The position numbers and the translations under genes were made by a program. The notes under the pieces were generated by a model, which worked only from the letters and a program-made list of their open reading frames with translations, did no database searches and was not told the origin of the DNA. From assembly GCA_964454255.1 (NCBI GenBank), contig CAYVSY010000009.1, positions 1 through 21,989 on the forward strand: a DNA stretch of 21,989 nt, given 5' to 3'. Positions 6,765 to 16,659 of this stretch are shown here, one piece after another (positions within the stretch are counted from its first letter, which is position 1; every line of letters starts with the position of its first letter). This DNA comes from CAYVSY01 sp964454255. Lineage in GTDB: Bacteria > Bacillota_I > Bacilli_A > RF39 > UBA660.

Positions 6765-7568
6765 TTATATTCTAGCAATTATTTTTAATATAAAATAGCC
6801 AGTTATTAATAATATAAATGAAACTATTATTTCACTAATATTACTTATTGTAATTATTTGTTCTAAAAACAAAATTAACGTTGTTGATAAAACTACTCCT
6901 ATAATTATAGCATATGTTAAACTTTTATATTTTCTAAAACAATAATTAATAAACTTAGAAATTATAATTATTCCTGTAAACATTCCAATTGAAAAAGGAA
7001 CTAAAATTTTAATTGAACTTATTAAATTATTGGTGACATTACTTAGGGCAGTTATTATTAAGTCATAGCTTCCCATAAGCATTAATAGTGTTGTTCCACA
7101 TACACCGGGAAATATCGTCGCTATTGCATCCACAAATCCAGCTAAAACTAAATTAAAAAAAGTTATATTAGAATGATTATTTTTGACACCTAATAATGAA
7201 ATGATTATTATTATGATAAATGAGACTATTGATGATATATAGTGTTTTTTTTCTTTAACTTCTTTAAATAATAAAGGAATTCCTCCTATTATTAAACCAA
7301 TAAATAATAATGTTATTTCAATTTTAAAGTTAATAATAAAATACTTTATTATTTTACTAAAAAAAACAAGTCCTAAAGATATCCCAATACCAATTTTTAT
7401 TAAGAATATTGAGTTTTTTTTAACATTGTTAAAAAAATTGGTAATGGCATCTAAACCTTTATCATAAACATTCAAAGATATTGCTAAAATAGCTCCACTA
7501 ACTCCAGGTAATATTTTACCAATTCCAATTATTATTCCTTTTATTATTAATATAAATGTATTTTTCAT
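6765..7568 (-). CDS. popT: DUF368 family undecaprenyl-phosphate translocase
   Basis: Polytopic membrane protein of 267 residues with about eight hydrophobic segments. The two DUF368 signature loops are visible: GIGKILPGVSGAILAISLNV near residue 16 and the related IATIFPGVCGTTLLMLMGSY near residue 150, an internal duplication typical of the family. DUF368 proteins (PopT) recycle the carrier lipid undecaprenyl phosphate across the membrane for wall and glycan synthesis. I see no convincing ribosome binding site or promoter before the ATG at 7568. It stands alone between the accessory operon and secE, same strand. Family assignment is firm; the transport role comes from work on homologues. Confidence 0.85.
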   Translation of the reverse strand: MKNTFILIIKGIIIGIGKILPGVSGAILAISLNVYDKGLDAITNFFNNVKKNSIFLIKIGIGISLGLVFFSKIIKYFIINFKIEITLLFIGLIIGGIPLLFKEVKEKKHYISSIVSFIIIIIISLLGVKNNHSNITFFNLVLAGFVDAIATIFPGVCGTTLLMLMGSYDLIITALSNVTNNLISSIKILVPFSIGMFTGIIIISKFINYCFRKYKSLTYAIIIGVVLSTTLILFLEQIITISNISEIIVSFILLITGYFILKIIARI

Positions 7569-7764
7569 ACTTAATCATATGAAAAAAAGAATTGATAATG
7601 ACAATCCTTATTTATTTTTTTTATAAAAAGAAACGATTAATGGTATTAAATGCCTTCATGGATTAAGAATTTTTTAAACTTACCAAACGAAAATAATTTT
7701 CATATTTATTAATTTATTTAATAGAGATAATTATTAAAAAAGAAACTATTTAATAATTTTTTTT
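7569..7764 (-). other. intergenic region with A/T hairpin
   Basis: No gene seen. A 10-bp A/T-only inverted repeat (AATTATTAAA at 7729-7738, TTTAATAATT at 7749-7758) follows the stop of the large surface protein. A T-tract follows it on the plus strand but not on the minus strand, so it is not a textbook terminator for the accessory operon. No sigma-A promoter for popT could be matched with proper spacing. Confidence 0.5.
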
Positions 7765-10700
7765 TTAATTTTCTACGGCATTGTTAACGTATTTTGTATA
7801 GAATATATTTGAATTATATGTAGAAAAGGCACTACTTGGATATCTAACGGATGTGTTATTATATACAGGGAAAACATTAAATCCCAATAAATAAGGTGGT
7901 GTTGTTCCTGTAAATGTTATTGTTCGTAAACTTTGACAGTTAGTAAAACTTCCAGCTGCAATTGATAATAAATTTTCATTAAAGGTAATTGATTCAAGAT
8001 ATTGTGAACTTTGAAAGGCACCTGAAATAATTACTCTTGTTGATGTTGGTAATTCATAAGATGATGTGGTTTTAGCTGGCGGATATTTTATTAACGATGT
8101 TCCATCATATGAGAATAAAACGCCATTTGTAGCTTTAAAAGTTGTGCTATTACTTGCTACACGAATAGTATTTACTGAGCTATTACCGTTTAAGAAGTTT
8201 TCACCTATTGTTTTTAAATATCTAGGTAAGGTTAATGTTCTTAATGAAGATAGATTATCAAATGCTTCTCCTGAAACAGATGTTACTTGATATGTCGTTC
8301 CGCTAATTGAAAAAGTATTAGGAATTGTTAATGATGATACGCTGGTATTTGTATATCCAGTTATTTCTACTTGATTATCACCAATAACGTTATAAACATA
8401 ATTTTGATAAGTATTCCCCATCGGATAAATTCTAGCTGCTAAAACAGACCAGTAATCAGCATTTTCGTAGGCTGATTCAGATGCGTATGGAACATAAATA
8501 GTAATATTATAATTATACCAAAACCACGATTGTTGTCTTGGTGGCAATGTATTAGCATAAATTCTTGGAGGATTAACTGTTGAAATATAGAAAGTAGATA
8601 ATTGATTATTTGCATATGTATTATAAAAAGCATAATTTCCAATTTCTACTACATTTAGTCCTAAACTAACTGATCTAACAGTTGTGTTATAAAAAGCATA
8701 TTCTCCTATATTAGTTACCGCTCCAAACGATACTGTTTGTATGCTTCGACATTGATAACATACATACGCGCCTAAGTAATTTAAATCATATCCGGTCATG
8801 CTATATAATGATCGTTGATAAAAAGCATAATCACCAACATAACGAACCGAACTCGGAAAATCTACATTCCATGTTTGTCCCGATGTTACCTTAGTCCAAC
8901 GGTATGAGGACTCACCAACTGATATAACCGGTAATGTTTCTTCATTAACTGTTATATAAGAAGGAATTACATAGGTGGAACTAGCATCGGCTCCATGATA
9001 ATCAATTATATGCCATCCTTCAACGCCATCAATAGTTGCTTTTTTTACGCTATAATCTAGAATTGGATAATTACTGTCTGAATACATGTATGTTCCAACT
9101 AAATGACCTGTTTCATATACATAAGGTGACAATGTGCTTGGTAAGGTGTTTTTATATGCTTGAACATATGTTTCGTCACCGTTTGGGCCTTCGATTGGGA
9201 CATATATTCTTAGTCTATCCGTTGTTTTATCACCCATATTGTATAAAGCATTTTCACCTATGGTAATATTCATTTTATTAGAAGTTACATCAATACTCCT
9301 AAAATACATTATAACTATCTTACTATTATTATATAATAACCCATCAGGCAGATTATTAATATTACCCAAATCTATATAATACATATCGGTGTTATCGGCT
9401 AATGCATAATTTCCAATATTATTAAGTCCTGTTAAGGCAACATAATTTATACTATTATATCTAAAAGCATTGGCACCAATTGTATTTAAATTTGGTGCAA
9501 TTAACTTATTAATTCCTTTAAATTGATAGAAAGCGAATTCTCCTACTTTTTGCAAATCAGTTGTATTTATATCAAAATTAGCATTTGATGTCATTGCATG
9601 TCTAAAGGCATTATCGCCTATTGCTATGACATTTTTAGTAACGCCATTAGCTGTAATGGTATTGGGATAACTGTAAGTAGAGGTAATATTAGCGCCGTGA
9701 TAATCAATAATTTCCCAACCATCAATATTATTAATGGTTGCATCTTTAACCATATATTCTTTAATATTGTAAGGTATGGCAGCATACGAATAATCATTTC
9801 CAGTTAAATATCCTTTTTCATATATATACAATTTAAGATTCTCTGGTAATGTATTTTTATAAGCTTTTGCATAGGTTAAACTGCCCAATGCAATGCCCTG
9901 TGGAACATATATTCTAAATCGAGATCCAACAGCTGTTCCAATATCTTTCAAGGCATCTGTCCCTATATAAATATCCATCATTTCCGATCCAGCGTTAACA
10001 TTTTCATTTGATATAAATAGTTGCGTCAAATTAACAGCACCATTTAAAACATTATCTGGTAACGATAACACTGTCCCTATATTCATGTAATGCAAACTTG
10101 AATTATTTCGAAATGCTGATTCACCAATATTTAATAAATTAGGTAAATTAACGGTTTCTATTTTATTATTAACAAAAGCATTGGGGCCAATAGTTGTAAT
10201 ACTAGTTCCACTAAGATTAATTATTCCTGGTAAATTATAAAAAGCACTTTCTCCAATATAAATTAAATTAGGACTAGTAATATCAAATTCAGCAGAACCA
10301 TTTGCAAGTGTATGCCTAAATGCATAATCACCAATTGATATGATAGGATAATTTATAGCTGGTGCATCTTGAGGATGAGCATCAGTCACAATTGGCGTAT
10401 AGGTAGCTGATGATGTAGTAACATGCATTTCAAGTCTGAATGTAGCTCCTGGTGCAATCGTTCCATTATAAGTCATATTATTAATTATTGCGTATTTATC
10501 GTATTGTGTAGCATCACCATTCCATAAATTTACTGAACTACCACTTGGATATGACAATTTAAATTGCCATGAATTAACAGGTTCATTTCCATCATTTTTT
10601 ATTTCAACATATATTTTATGAATATAATTACCCCACGAACTATCATAGATTGCTTTAACTGACAAATTCGATCTAATAACTGTCAGATCATTATCAATAG

Positions 10701-13700
10701 TAAAGTTACTATCTAAATCTGAACCATGGTATTCGACTATTTCCCAACCAGTAACAGTGTTTCCCAAATAATTATTTTTTATTGTTTCCCTAATGCTATA
10801 ACTACCAATATCATAAGGACTATTAGCTTGGGAATAACTCCCCATTATGTATCCTAAAGGATAAAAATAATCATTATATTCACTATTAAACAAGCTCTTA
10901 TAAGTGTTTACATATTCACGATTATTTATATCTTTACCATCGGTAACATAGAATCTTAAGCGATTATTTGATAGTGATCCAACATTTGAAATAGCATTAT
11001 AATTAATTGCCAAATCAAGTGAATTAACATTAAAAAATACTTGTTCCAAATATGGTGCATTTGTAAGAACATTTTCTTCAATTGTTTGAACCGAACCAAA
11101 ATCAATTATAAATAAATTTTCTGAGCCTAAAAAAGCATTAGAACGTATAGTGTTTAAATTAGTTAAAGTAATTTTTTTAATTGTTTTATTGTTTTCAAAG
11201 GCGCTAGTGCCAATGGTTATACTATTAATTAGTCTTAATTTTTCAATTCCTTCAACATTTTTAAAAGCATTATCACCAACAATAATTATATTTTGATTAT
11301 CAATGTTTATTCTTTCATTAACCGCAACGGTAGTATGAATAAAAGCATTGGGACCAATTTCTATAACAGGCAATGTTCTACCCGTCGCATTTATAACACT
11401 AACATTCGAGATATATGGCATATAATTATCAATTAATGTTTCCAATTCAATACTAAATGTTACATTTCCTAATGCATTAATTGTTCCATTGTTAGAATCA
11501 TTATAAACATATAAAATATTATTTCTTATTTCATATCTAGCATTTGTTACACTAACGAGTGATACAGTTGAAGGTAAATCAATATTCATTTGCCATGAAT
11601 TAATATTTTCATTTGTATTATTTTTAACAGTAATATTATAAGCGTATTTATCATCAACTTTATTAATGTTTTGGGCTATTGCTGTAAGACTAGAAGACGT
11701 AATAGTTAATGTCTCTGGAATATTATATGCGCCGGTTAAATCAGCACCATGATATTCAATGATTTCCCAGCCAGTTACATTTACACCTAAATGATTGGTA
11801 ATTGTTTTTTCTTTAACAGCATATTCACCAATGTCATATAATAATGGTGCATTAACAAAACTGCCAACAATTGTTCCGGTTTCATATATATATTGAGCAT
11901 AACTAGGAATTAAATTTTTGTAATAACTTAATTGTTCTGTTCCTTCAGGGACATATATTCTTAGTCTTTTATTTGAATTAGTTCCAATATTACTCCATGG
12001 TATTCCGTTAACAATAATATTTTTGTTAGTGTTTGATATAAATAATTGTTCTAAATTTTCATTATCAGAAATACAATTAGTTCCAAGTAATTCAATAGCA
12101 CCAATATTAAGACTATATAAAGTATTAATGCCAGACATTGCATAATTACCTAATTTTTTTAAGCTATCAAATTTTGCTTCTTTAATTTTTGTTTCACTAA
12201 AAGCGTAGTCACCAATTGATATTACATTAGGAGTTACAACACTATTAATACCTAACTGATAAAAGGCATAATTTCCAATTGAAATAATATTGTCATTAGA
12301 TATCATTATATCATTTGATCCAGTGCCAGCAGTATGCCTAAAAGCATATTCACCAATTGATATTACATTTTGAGTTTTATTGTTTGCGGTTAAAGTGCTC
12401 GGTATTTGATAGGTTCCAGTTAAATCAGCCCCTTGATACGATATTATTTCCCAACCTGTTGTTAGATTATTATTTTTATCAAGAATTGTTATTTCACGAA
12501 CAGTGTATTCAGTCAAATCGTAATCAACAGCATAATGTATATATGAACCAACTGAATAACCAGTTAAATAAATATATTCACGGACGCTATTAAATTTTGT
12601 TTTATACAGGTTTAAATAACTTGTGCCATTATCATTATTTCCATTTGGAACATATATTCTAAGTCTACCATCAATATAGCTACCCCACGTGTTAAATAGA
12701 GCATATTCACCAACCTTAAGAACAATTTCTTCAGTATTATTAACCATTTGTGTTGTTTGATTATTGAAGAAAACTTTACTTACGTTGGGACAATTATAGA
12801 AAGCATAATTTCCGATAGTTCGAATATTAGAAAAATTAATCTCATAAAGCATACTATTGTTGGCAAAAGCGTAAGCTCCTATACTATTAATATTGTTTAA
12901 TGATACTACTGTCGCTAGTGATCCATAAAAAGCATAATCGCCAATGACAGTTGCATTATTTGCAACGACTCTATCTATTTTAGTATTATAAAAAGCATAA
13001 TTTCCAATTTTCTTAACATTAGTAAATGTCGTTGATGTTATATTTAATCCATAAAAAGCATAAGCATCAATTTTAGTAATAGTGTCAGGTAAGTTTAGTA
13101 AAATACCAGACGCATTAGTAATGTTCATTTGTCTATAGGCTGAAGTTCCAATTGCTGTTACTGTATAAGTTGTTCCATCTAATGTTATATCTTCTGGAAT
13201 TCCTAATGATGTTGATGTATTTAAATTATTTATTATATATGATATACCTACACCATTTTCAGATGTAAATATAAAATACTTTTTATCATCTGATAATTCA
13301 GCATCTTGATGAATATTTATACTATTATACCCACCAGCATTTTGATATGTTTCTATGCTATCCATTCCAACAAAATGTTTAGTTCCATTATTGGAATTAT
13401 TATATGTGTTATCGCCTACAGTTGCTGGTGTGATAGCTTTTTGTTTAACATATTTAGCCTTGTTAAAGGCATAGTCACCAATATTAGTAACTGTTGAAGG
13501 AATTATTAAAAAGTTAAACTCTTCATTAAGATTACTCACATAACCAAGATTTACATTATAAAAAGCATAACTTCCAATTTCTGTAACTGTTTTAGGCAAA
13601 ATAACTGTTTTTAAACTTGTTTTATTATATAAAGCATTGTCTTTAATTTTATTATATATGATTGTTCCTGTAGCATTATCTTGAACTTTAGAATTATCTA

Positions 13701-15504
13701 AATTTAAATATTCAAGTAAAGGAATGCGATTGCTTTTCAAAAAATCAAAATCTTCATTTTCTATATATTGGGCATTTAATGTATAAACTATTAATTTTTT
13801 TATATTAGAAATATTATTAGTAGGATTTTCTTCACCTTTTAAAGTAAAATACTCAGTTAATAGGCTTTCTATTGAAACTGTGCTTTCTCTTATATATACA
13901 ATATATGCATTTTCTTCGCCATCAACAGGAATAACCGATGCATCCGAATAATTATTTTGAATATCTTCATTTTCAAAATGTTCAGATCCGCTTACGGTAA
14001 TATCAGATGAAGTTATACCCTTAATTATCAATGTATTACCATTGTTTGGTCCCAAATAGGGTCTAGCCGTCGCTGGCAAAATAATTGATGTTGAGCCAAG
14101 CGTTCCTAATATCGTGCCAAGATTATATACATAAATTTGTGGTTTTGTAAATGAATTTAATAAATTCATATTAGAAAATTGTAATTGGGTTATAATACCA
14201 TTATTAACTATTTCAATGTTTGTTGATGAATCAGCGGCTGTAACAAATCCTAAATGAACACCTGGTGCTAAAGTTAATCTAGTATTTGACATAACAATAA
14301 CGTCAATATTCATATATGTTGATTTACTTTTGACAATATTAACATTTTCTAATAAAATACCATCTTTTTCACCATCTTGAATTCCGTTAAAATGAACAGT
14401 TCCTCCTACAAACATATCATATGTTTTATTACTACCCATTATATGAACTTCGGATTTCGGGGTGTTTAACATCCAATTGTTTCCCACTTCAATTCTACCA
14501 GCCCCAGTAACATCAATAATTAATTCACCCGCATTAACAAAATCATATACTAAATCACCTGTCATTGTTAAACTATGCTCATTAGTATCAATATTAATTC
14601 TTTTTGAAAACACTAAACTACCATCTATATTAATATCTTCACTTAATTTAACAGTATCGCCAGTAATTGCCGAAAGGAGAACTTCTCTAAATTGTGCTTC
14701 ATTTGATACTTCCCATATTTGACCAGATGTAACAGCTCCTTGAATAGCTCCGATTTGTGATGAATAAACATCTAAATGAACAGATAATGATTCTTCTGAA
14801 TAAAGTGAAGTATTAACAGCCGAATACATTCCAAAATCTAATCGATAATATTTGGATTTTAACTCAACATTATTATTTGTTTCAACCACACCTGTTTTAA
14901 TTAAATTATTTAAGGTAGTCATATTACTAATTGGTTTAGTTGCATCTGTTTCTATATTGGCAGCAACCGGGTTATTAGCGGCATAAGCTTTTAATCTTGT
15001 ATTATATTCTAATGAGGTTGTTGATGCTAAAACTTCATTTGTAACTTCATAAAGTCGATAATACATTATACCAGCTGCTTCGGTTGTTCCTTCTAAAGAG
15101 AAAGCCATGCTATATTCCATATCTAATGTCCCAGCATTTTTTACTTCAATAAAGCGAGATGTTCTAGTGACATTACTCATGTTGGATTCGTATACTATTG
15201 TTTGACTACTTGTCCCATCATCAATAATTTCACCAGCACTATTATACTGAATTATTTCATGTTTTATTTTTCCAACAGATAGAATTGCTCCTGAACTTAT
15301 ATAGTATTCATATAACCACGAATAAGCTTTAGAAATTGAAAAAACAGCAATAACAGTGATTAGAAGAACTTTTAAAGTTATTTTTAAATCTAATTGTTTT
15401 TTGTTAATTATAGGTTCTTTTTTAGAAAAGCTTCTTTTAATTGATATTTTTTTGAAACTAATTTTTCTCTTATTTTTAATTTTTTCAATTAAATTTCTAA
15501 TCAT
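7765..15504 (-). CDS. giant BspA-type LRR surface protein with CBM2-like inserts
   Basis: Predicted surface protein of 2579 residues. A basic cytoplasmic tail (1-40) precedes one membrane helix (about 43-60) ending in the signature AYSWL (60-64) shared with three other exported proteins of the operon. Residues about 70-260 resemble a TasA/camelysin-type beta domain. About 265-510 look like a right-handed beta-helix (repeated short strands with N/D/G turns). From about 570 onward roughly 35-40 BspA-type LRR_5 units of the form IGNYAFYN alternate with linkers, grouped in five super-repeats, two of which carry an extra ~110-residue CBM2-like module. No LPXTG motif, C-terminal membrane anchor or enzyme domain is visible. 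Last gene of the seven-gene operon, 17 bases after sipW, with ribosome binding site GAAGGTGAT. BspA-type LRR proteins bind host matrix or other cells in studied bacteria; the role here is inferred. Confidence 0.85.
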   Translation of the reverse strand: MIRNLIEKIKNKRKISFKKISIKRSFSKKEPIINKKQLDLKITLKVLLITVIAVFSISKAYSWLYEYYISSGAILSVGKIKHEIIQYNSAGEIIDDGTSSQTIVYESNMSNVTRTSRFIEVKNAGTLDMEYSMAFSLEGTTEAAGIMYYRLYEVTNEVLASTTSLEYNTRLKAYAANNPVAANIETDATKPISNMTTLNNLIKTGVVETNNNVELKSKYYRLDFGMYSAVNTSLYSEESLSVHLDVYSSQIGAIQGAVTSGQIWEVSNEAQFREVLLSAITGDTVKLSEDINIDGSLVFSKRINIDTNEHSLTMTGDLVYDFVNAGELIIDVTGAGRIEVGNNWMLNTPKSEVHIMGSNKTYDMFVGGTVHFNGIQDGEKDGILLENVNIVKSKSTYMNIDVIVMSNTRLTLAPGVHLGFVTAADSSTNIEIVNNGIITQLQFSNMNLLNSFTKPQIYVYNLGTILGTLGSTSIILPATARPYLGPNNGNTLIIKGITSSDITVSGSEHFENEDIQNNYSDASVIPVDGEENAYIVYIRESTVSIESLLTEYFTLKGEENPTNNISNIKKLIVYTLNAQYIENEDFDFLKSNRIPLLEYLNLDNSKVQDNATGTIIYNKIKDNALYNKTSLKTVILPKTVTEIGSYAFYNVNLGYVSNLNEEFNFLIIPSTVTNIGDYAFNKAKYVKQKAITPATVGDNTYNNSNNGTKHFVGMDSIETYQNAGGYNSINIHQDAELSDDKKYFIFTSENGVGISYIINNLNTSTSLGIPEDITLDGTTYTVTAIGTSAYRQMNITNASGILLNLPDTITKIDAYAFYGLNITSTTFTNVKKIGNYAFYNTKIDRVVANNATVIGDYAFYGSLATVVSLNNINSIGAYAFANNSMLYEINFSNIRTIGNYAFYNCPNVSKVFFNNQTTQMVNNTEEIVLKVGEYALFNTWGSYIDGRLRIYVPNGNNDNGTSYLNLYKTKFNSVREYIYLTGYSVGSYIHYAVDYDLTEYTVREITILDKNNNLTTGWEIISYQGADLTGTYQIPSTLTANNKTQNVISIGEYAFRHTAGTGSNDIMISNDNIISIGNYAFYQLGINSVVTPNVISIGDYAFSETKIKEAKFDSLKKLGNYAMSGINTLYSLNIGAIELLGTNCISDNENLEQLFISNTNKNIIVNGIPWSNIGTNSNKRLRIYVPEGTEQLSYYKNLIPSYAQYIYETGTIVGSFVNAPLLYDIGEYAVKEKTITNHLGVNVTGWEIIEYHGADLTGAYNIPETLTITSSSLTAIAQNINKVDDKYAYNITVKNNTNENINSWQMNIDLPSTVSLVSVTNARYEIRNNILYVYNDSNNGTINALGNVTFSIELETLIDNYMPYISNVSVINATGRTLPVIEIGPNAFIHTTVAVNERINIDNQNIIIVGDNAFKNVEGIEKLRLINSITIGTSAFENNKTIKKITLTNLNTIRSNAFLGSENLFIIDFGSVQTIEENVLTNAPYLEQVFFNVNSLDLAINYNAISNVGSLSNNRLRFYVTDGKDINNREYVNTYKSLFNSEYNDYFYPLGYIMGSYSQANSPYDIGSYSIRETIKNNYLGNTVTGWEIVEYHGSDLDSNFTIDNDLTVIRSNLSVKAIYDSSWGNYIHKIYVEIKNDGNEPVNSWQFKLSYPSGSSVNLWNGDATQYDKYAIINNMTYNGTIAPGATFRLEMHVTTSSATYTPIVTDAHPQDAPAINYPIISIGDYAFRHTLANGSAEFDITSPNLIYIGESAFYNLPGIINLSGTSITTIGPNAFVNNKIETVNLPNLLNIGESAFRNNSSLHYMNIGTVLSLPDNVLNGAVNLTQLFISNENVNAGSEMMDIYIGTDALKDIGTAVGSRFRIYVPQGIALGSLTYAKAYKNTLPENLKLYIYEKGYLTGNDYSYAAIPYNIKEYMVKDATINNIDGWEIIDYHGANITSTYSYPNTITANGVTKNVIAIGDNAFRHAMTSNANFDINTTDLQKVGEFAFYQFKGINKLIAPNLNTIGANAFRYNSINYVALTGLNNIGNYALADNTDMYYIDLGNINNLPDGLLYNNSKIVIMYFRSIDVTSNKMNITIGENALYNMGDKTTDRLRIYVPIEGPNGDETYVQAYKNTLPSTLSPYVYETGHLVGTYMYSDSNYPILDYSVKKATIDGVEGWHIIDYHGADASSTYVIPSYITVNEETLPVISVGESSYRWTKVTSGQTWNVDFPSSVRYVGDYAFYQRSLYSMTGYDLNYLGAYVCYQCRSIQTVSFGAVTNIGEYAFYNTTVRSVSLGLNVVEIGNYAFYNTYANNQLSTFYISTVNPPRIYANTLPPRQQSWFWYNYNITIYVPYASESAYENADYWSVLAARIYPMGNTYQNYVYNVIGDNQVEITGYTNTSVSSLTIPNTFSISGTTYQVTSVSGEAFDNLSSLRTLTLPRYLKTIGENFLNGNSSVNTIRVASNSTTFKATNGVLFSYDGTSLIKYPPAKTTSSYELPTSTRVIISGAFQSSQYLESITFNENLLSIAAGSFTNCQSLRTITFTGTTPPYLLGFNVFPVYNNTSVRYPSSAFSTYNSNIFYTKYVNNAVEN
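10360..10690 (-). other. CBM2-like carbohydrate-binding module, copy 2
   Basis: Residues about 1607-1715 of the giant protein. The order of motifs follows CBM2: SSWGNY, then EIKNDGNEPVNSWQFKLSYP, NLWNG, and NMTYNGTIAPGATFRLEM. Three tryptophans sit where CBM2 proteins place theirs on the binding face, and the NASYNGTIAPG-type strand near the C-terminus is especially characteristic. Substrate cannot be deduced. Confidence 0.65.
11370..11720 (-). other. CBM2-like module, copy 1 (divergent)
   Basis: Residues about 1262-1378 of the giant protein. YNITVKNNTNENINSWQMNI is followed by a DLPSTVSL strand and NNGTINALGNVTFSIEL, the same order as copy 2. Only one tryptophan is kept (NSWQM), so the binding face may be altered. 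It interrupts the super-repeat at the same point as copy 2. Confidence 0.5.
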
Positions 15505-15521
15505 ATTATCACCTTCTTTTA

Positions 15522-16070
15522 CTAATTATTTTTATTTTTTCTTTCTTTTACTAATTTTTTGACATCTATTATTTCTGTTATAAATGTATAACCCAATGGC
15601 AATATTATTAATAAAACAAATCCAATAGGTGTTCTAATTATTCTACTTATTAAACTTAAAATTTTAAAACGATATTGCATAACTCCATATACTTGTTCTT
15701 GATAAATAACAGGATCAATGGTTACATTATTTGTTCCTTTTGTATAATACATATATTTATTGTTTTCAAAGATTGTATTTACAACTTCATGGGTTATAAT
15801 TTTATCTTTTAAGCTATCTTCAAGGCCTTGATAAGACACTATATCTCCAACTTTAATATTCTGATAATCTTCTGTTTTAACTAAAATAATATCATTTTTA
15901 TGAATTTTAGGTTCCATACTATCAGATACTATTACGAATATTCGGTAACCAAATAATTCTTTATTATTAAATACTTTTTGATATAGACTTACTAAGCAAA
16001 ATAAACATATAAAAATTATTATTATTATTTCTAAAATTTTGATAATTTTATTTCTAATTTTGTTAGTCAT
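15522..16070 (-). CDS. sipW: SipW-type (ER-type) signal peptidase I
   Basis: Membrane-bound serine protease of 182 residues that removes signal peptides. The N-terminal membrane helix is at about 9-30. The catalytic motif VSDSMEP contains nucleophile Ser51. The general base is His94 in DKIITHEVV, not the lysine of ordinary bacterial enzymes, which defines the ER/SipW type. A second membrane helix (about 147-165) and a basic C-terminal tail follow, as in SipW. In Bacillus, SipW processes TasA and TapA, the matrix-fibre proteins. Here it lies between the three small exported proteins and the giant one, all with a similar Tyr-x-Trp signature after the signal helix, so these are its likely substrates. 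Confidence 0.9.
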   Translation of the reverse strand: MTNKIRNKIIKILEIIIIIFICLFCLVSLYQKVFNNKELFGYRIFVIVSDSMEPKIHKNDIILVKTEDYQNIKVGDIVSYQGLEDSLKDKIITHEVVNTIFENNKYMYYTKGTNNVTIDPVIYQEQVYGVMQYRFKILSLISRIIRTPIGFVLLIILPLGYTFITEIIDVKKLVKERKNKNN

Positions 16071-16081
16071 TTTATCATCTC

Positions 16082-16651
16082 CTATGGTTTAATAAATATG
16101 ATACTTTCTATATTGATTGTTTTATCAGCTACTTCGTTAGTAGCTGTTTTATCCATGGTGATATACCAATATAATGATGTTGTTTCACCGCCAGGAACGC
16201 TGAAACTATTTATAAATTTATAATAATAGTTGTTTTCATTTAGATTAAAATTTAAATTACTTCCTAAACTATTTTGAAAGCTTTTGGGACTTGTTCCGCC
16301 AAAATATAACTTATCGCTTAACATTTCAATATCACCAGTAACATTTGCGAATACTATGTTAGACGATGATTCAATATCATTATTATTAGTTATATCAAAG
16401 CGAAACTGTTTAACAACTCCTGGTGCAATGCCGTGCACTGTAAATGGTGAATCGGTTAATCTAGTATATACACCATTATCATATTCATAAACTTTAACCG
16501 ACACAGTTGAAGAGGTAATTACTAATTGTTTATTATATTCCATATTTTCACCAATTGATGGATCTGTTAACATCCATGAATAAGTAGAAAAACCTATTAA
16601 AATAAACAAACAAATATTTAAAAATATATTTAACTTCATTTTTTTATTCAT
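16082..16651 (-). CDS. small exported TasA/camelysin-like protein
   Basis: 189 residues: a signal helix (about 6-22) ending in the signature STYSWM (22-27), then a single beta-rich domain with no cysteines or further membrane segments. The region TVHGIAPGVVKQFRFDITNN followed by SFSVPGGETTSLYWYITMDK resembles the TasA/camelysin beta-sandwich, in which a GxxxxxxFxITN strand and a polar edge strand recur. The start at 16651 has AGAGGT upstream. It stands 11 bases before sipW and is the best candidate for the filament-forming or major subunit, by analogy with TasA-SipW. Family placement is by pattern only. Confidence 0.65.
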   Translation of the reverse strand: MNKKMKLNIFLNICLFILIGFSTYSWMLTDPSIGENMEYNKQLVITSSTVSVKVYEYDNGVYTRLTDSPFTVHGIAPGVVKQFRFDITNNNDIESSSNIVFANVTGDIEMLSDKLYFGGTSPKSFQNSLGSNLNFNLNENNYYYKFINSFSVPGGETTSLYWYITMDKTATNEVADKTINIESIIFIKP

Positions 16652-16659
16652 AATAACCT

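Larger units (their letters stand above)
8430..12680 (-). repeat. five long super-repeats inside the giant surface protein gene
   Basis: The unit reads: RLRIYVP-G line, then YxxxYKxxL, YIYExGxxVGSY, YDIxEYxVKE, GWEIIDYHGAD, IPxTLT, then IGxxAFRHT and several LRR_5 units. The GWEI anchor falls near residues 1017, 1246, 1586, 1929 and 2163 (plus-strand positions about 12455, 11768, 10747, 9718, 9016). Spacing is about 230, 340, 340 and 235 residues. A sixth, degenerate YVP line closes the array near 8480. Nucleotide similarity between units is visible as well (for example the recurrent TTTCCCAACC). Confidence 0.8.

Noticed and set aside
8430..13600. Regularly recurring short DNA motifs (AAAAGCATAATC-type) that might suggest a CRISPR array
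   Set aside because: They are the codons of the LRR_5 consensus inside one long open frame, vary in sequence and spacing, and lack constant repeats with unique spacers.
7765..15504. LPXTG sorting signal or C-terminal membrane anchor on the giant protein
   Set aside because: The last 60 residues end in polar, Tyr/Asn-rich sequence with no LPxTG-like motif and no hydrophobic segment.
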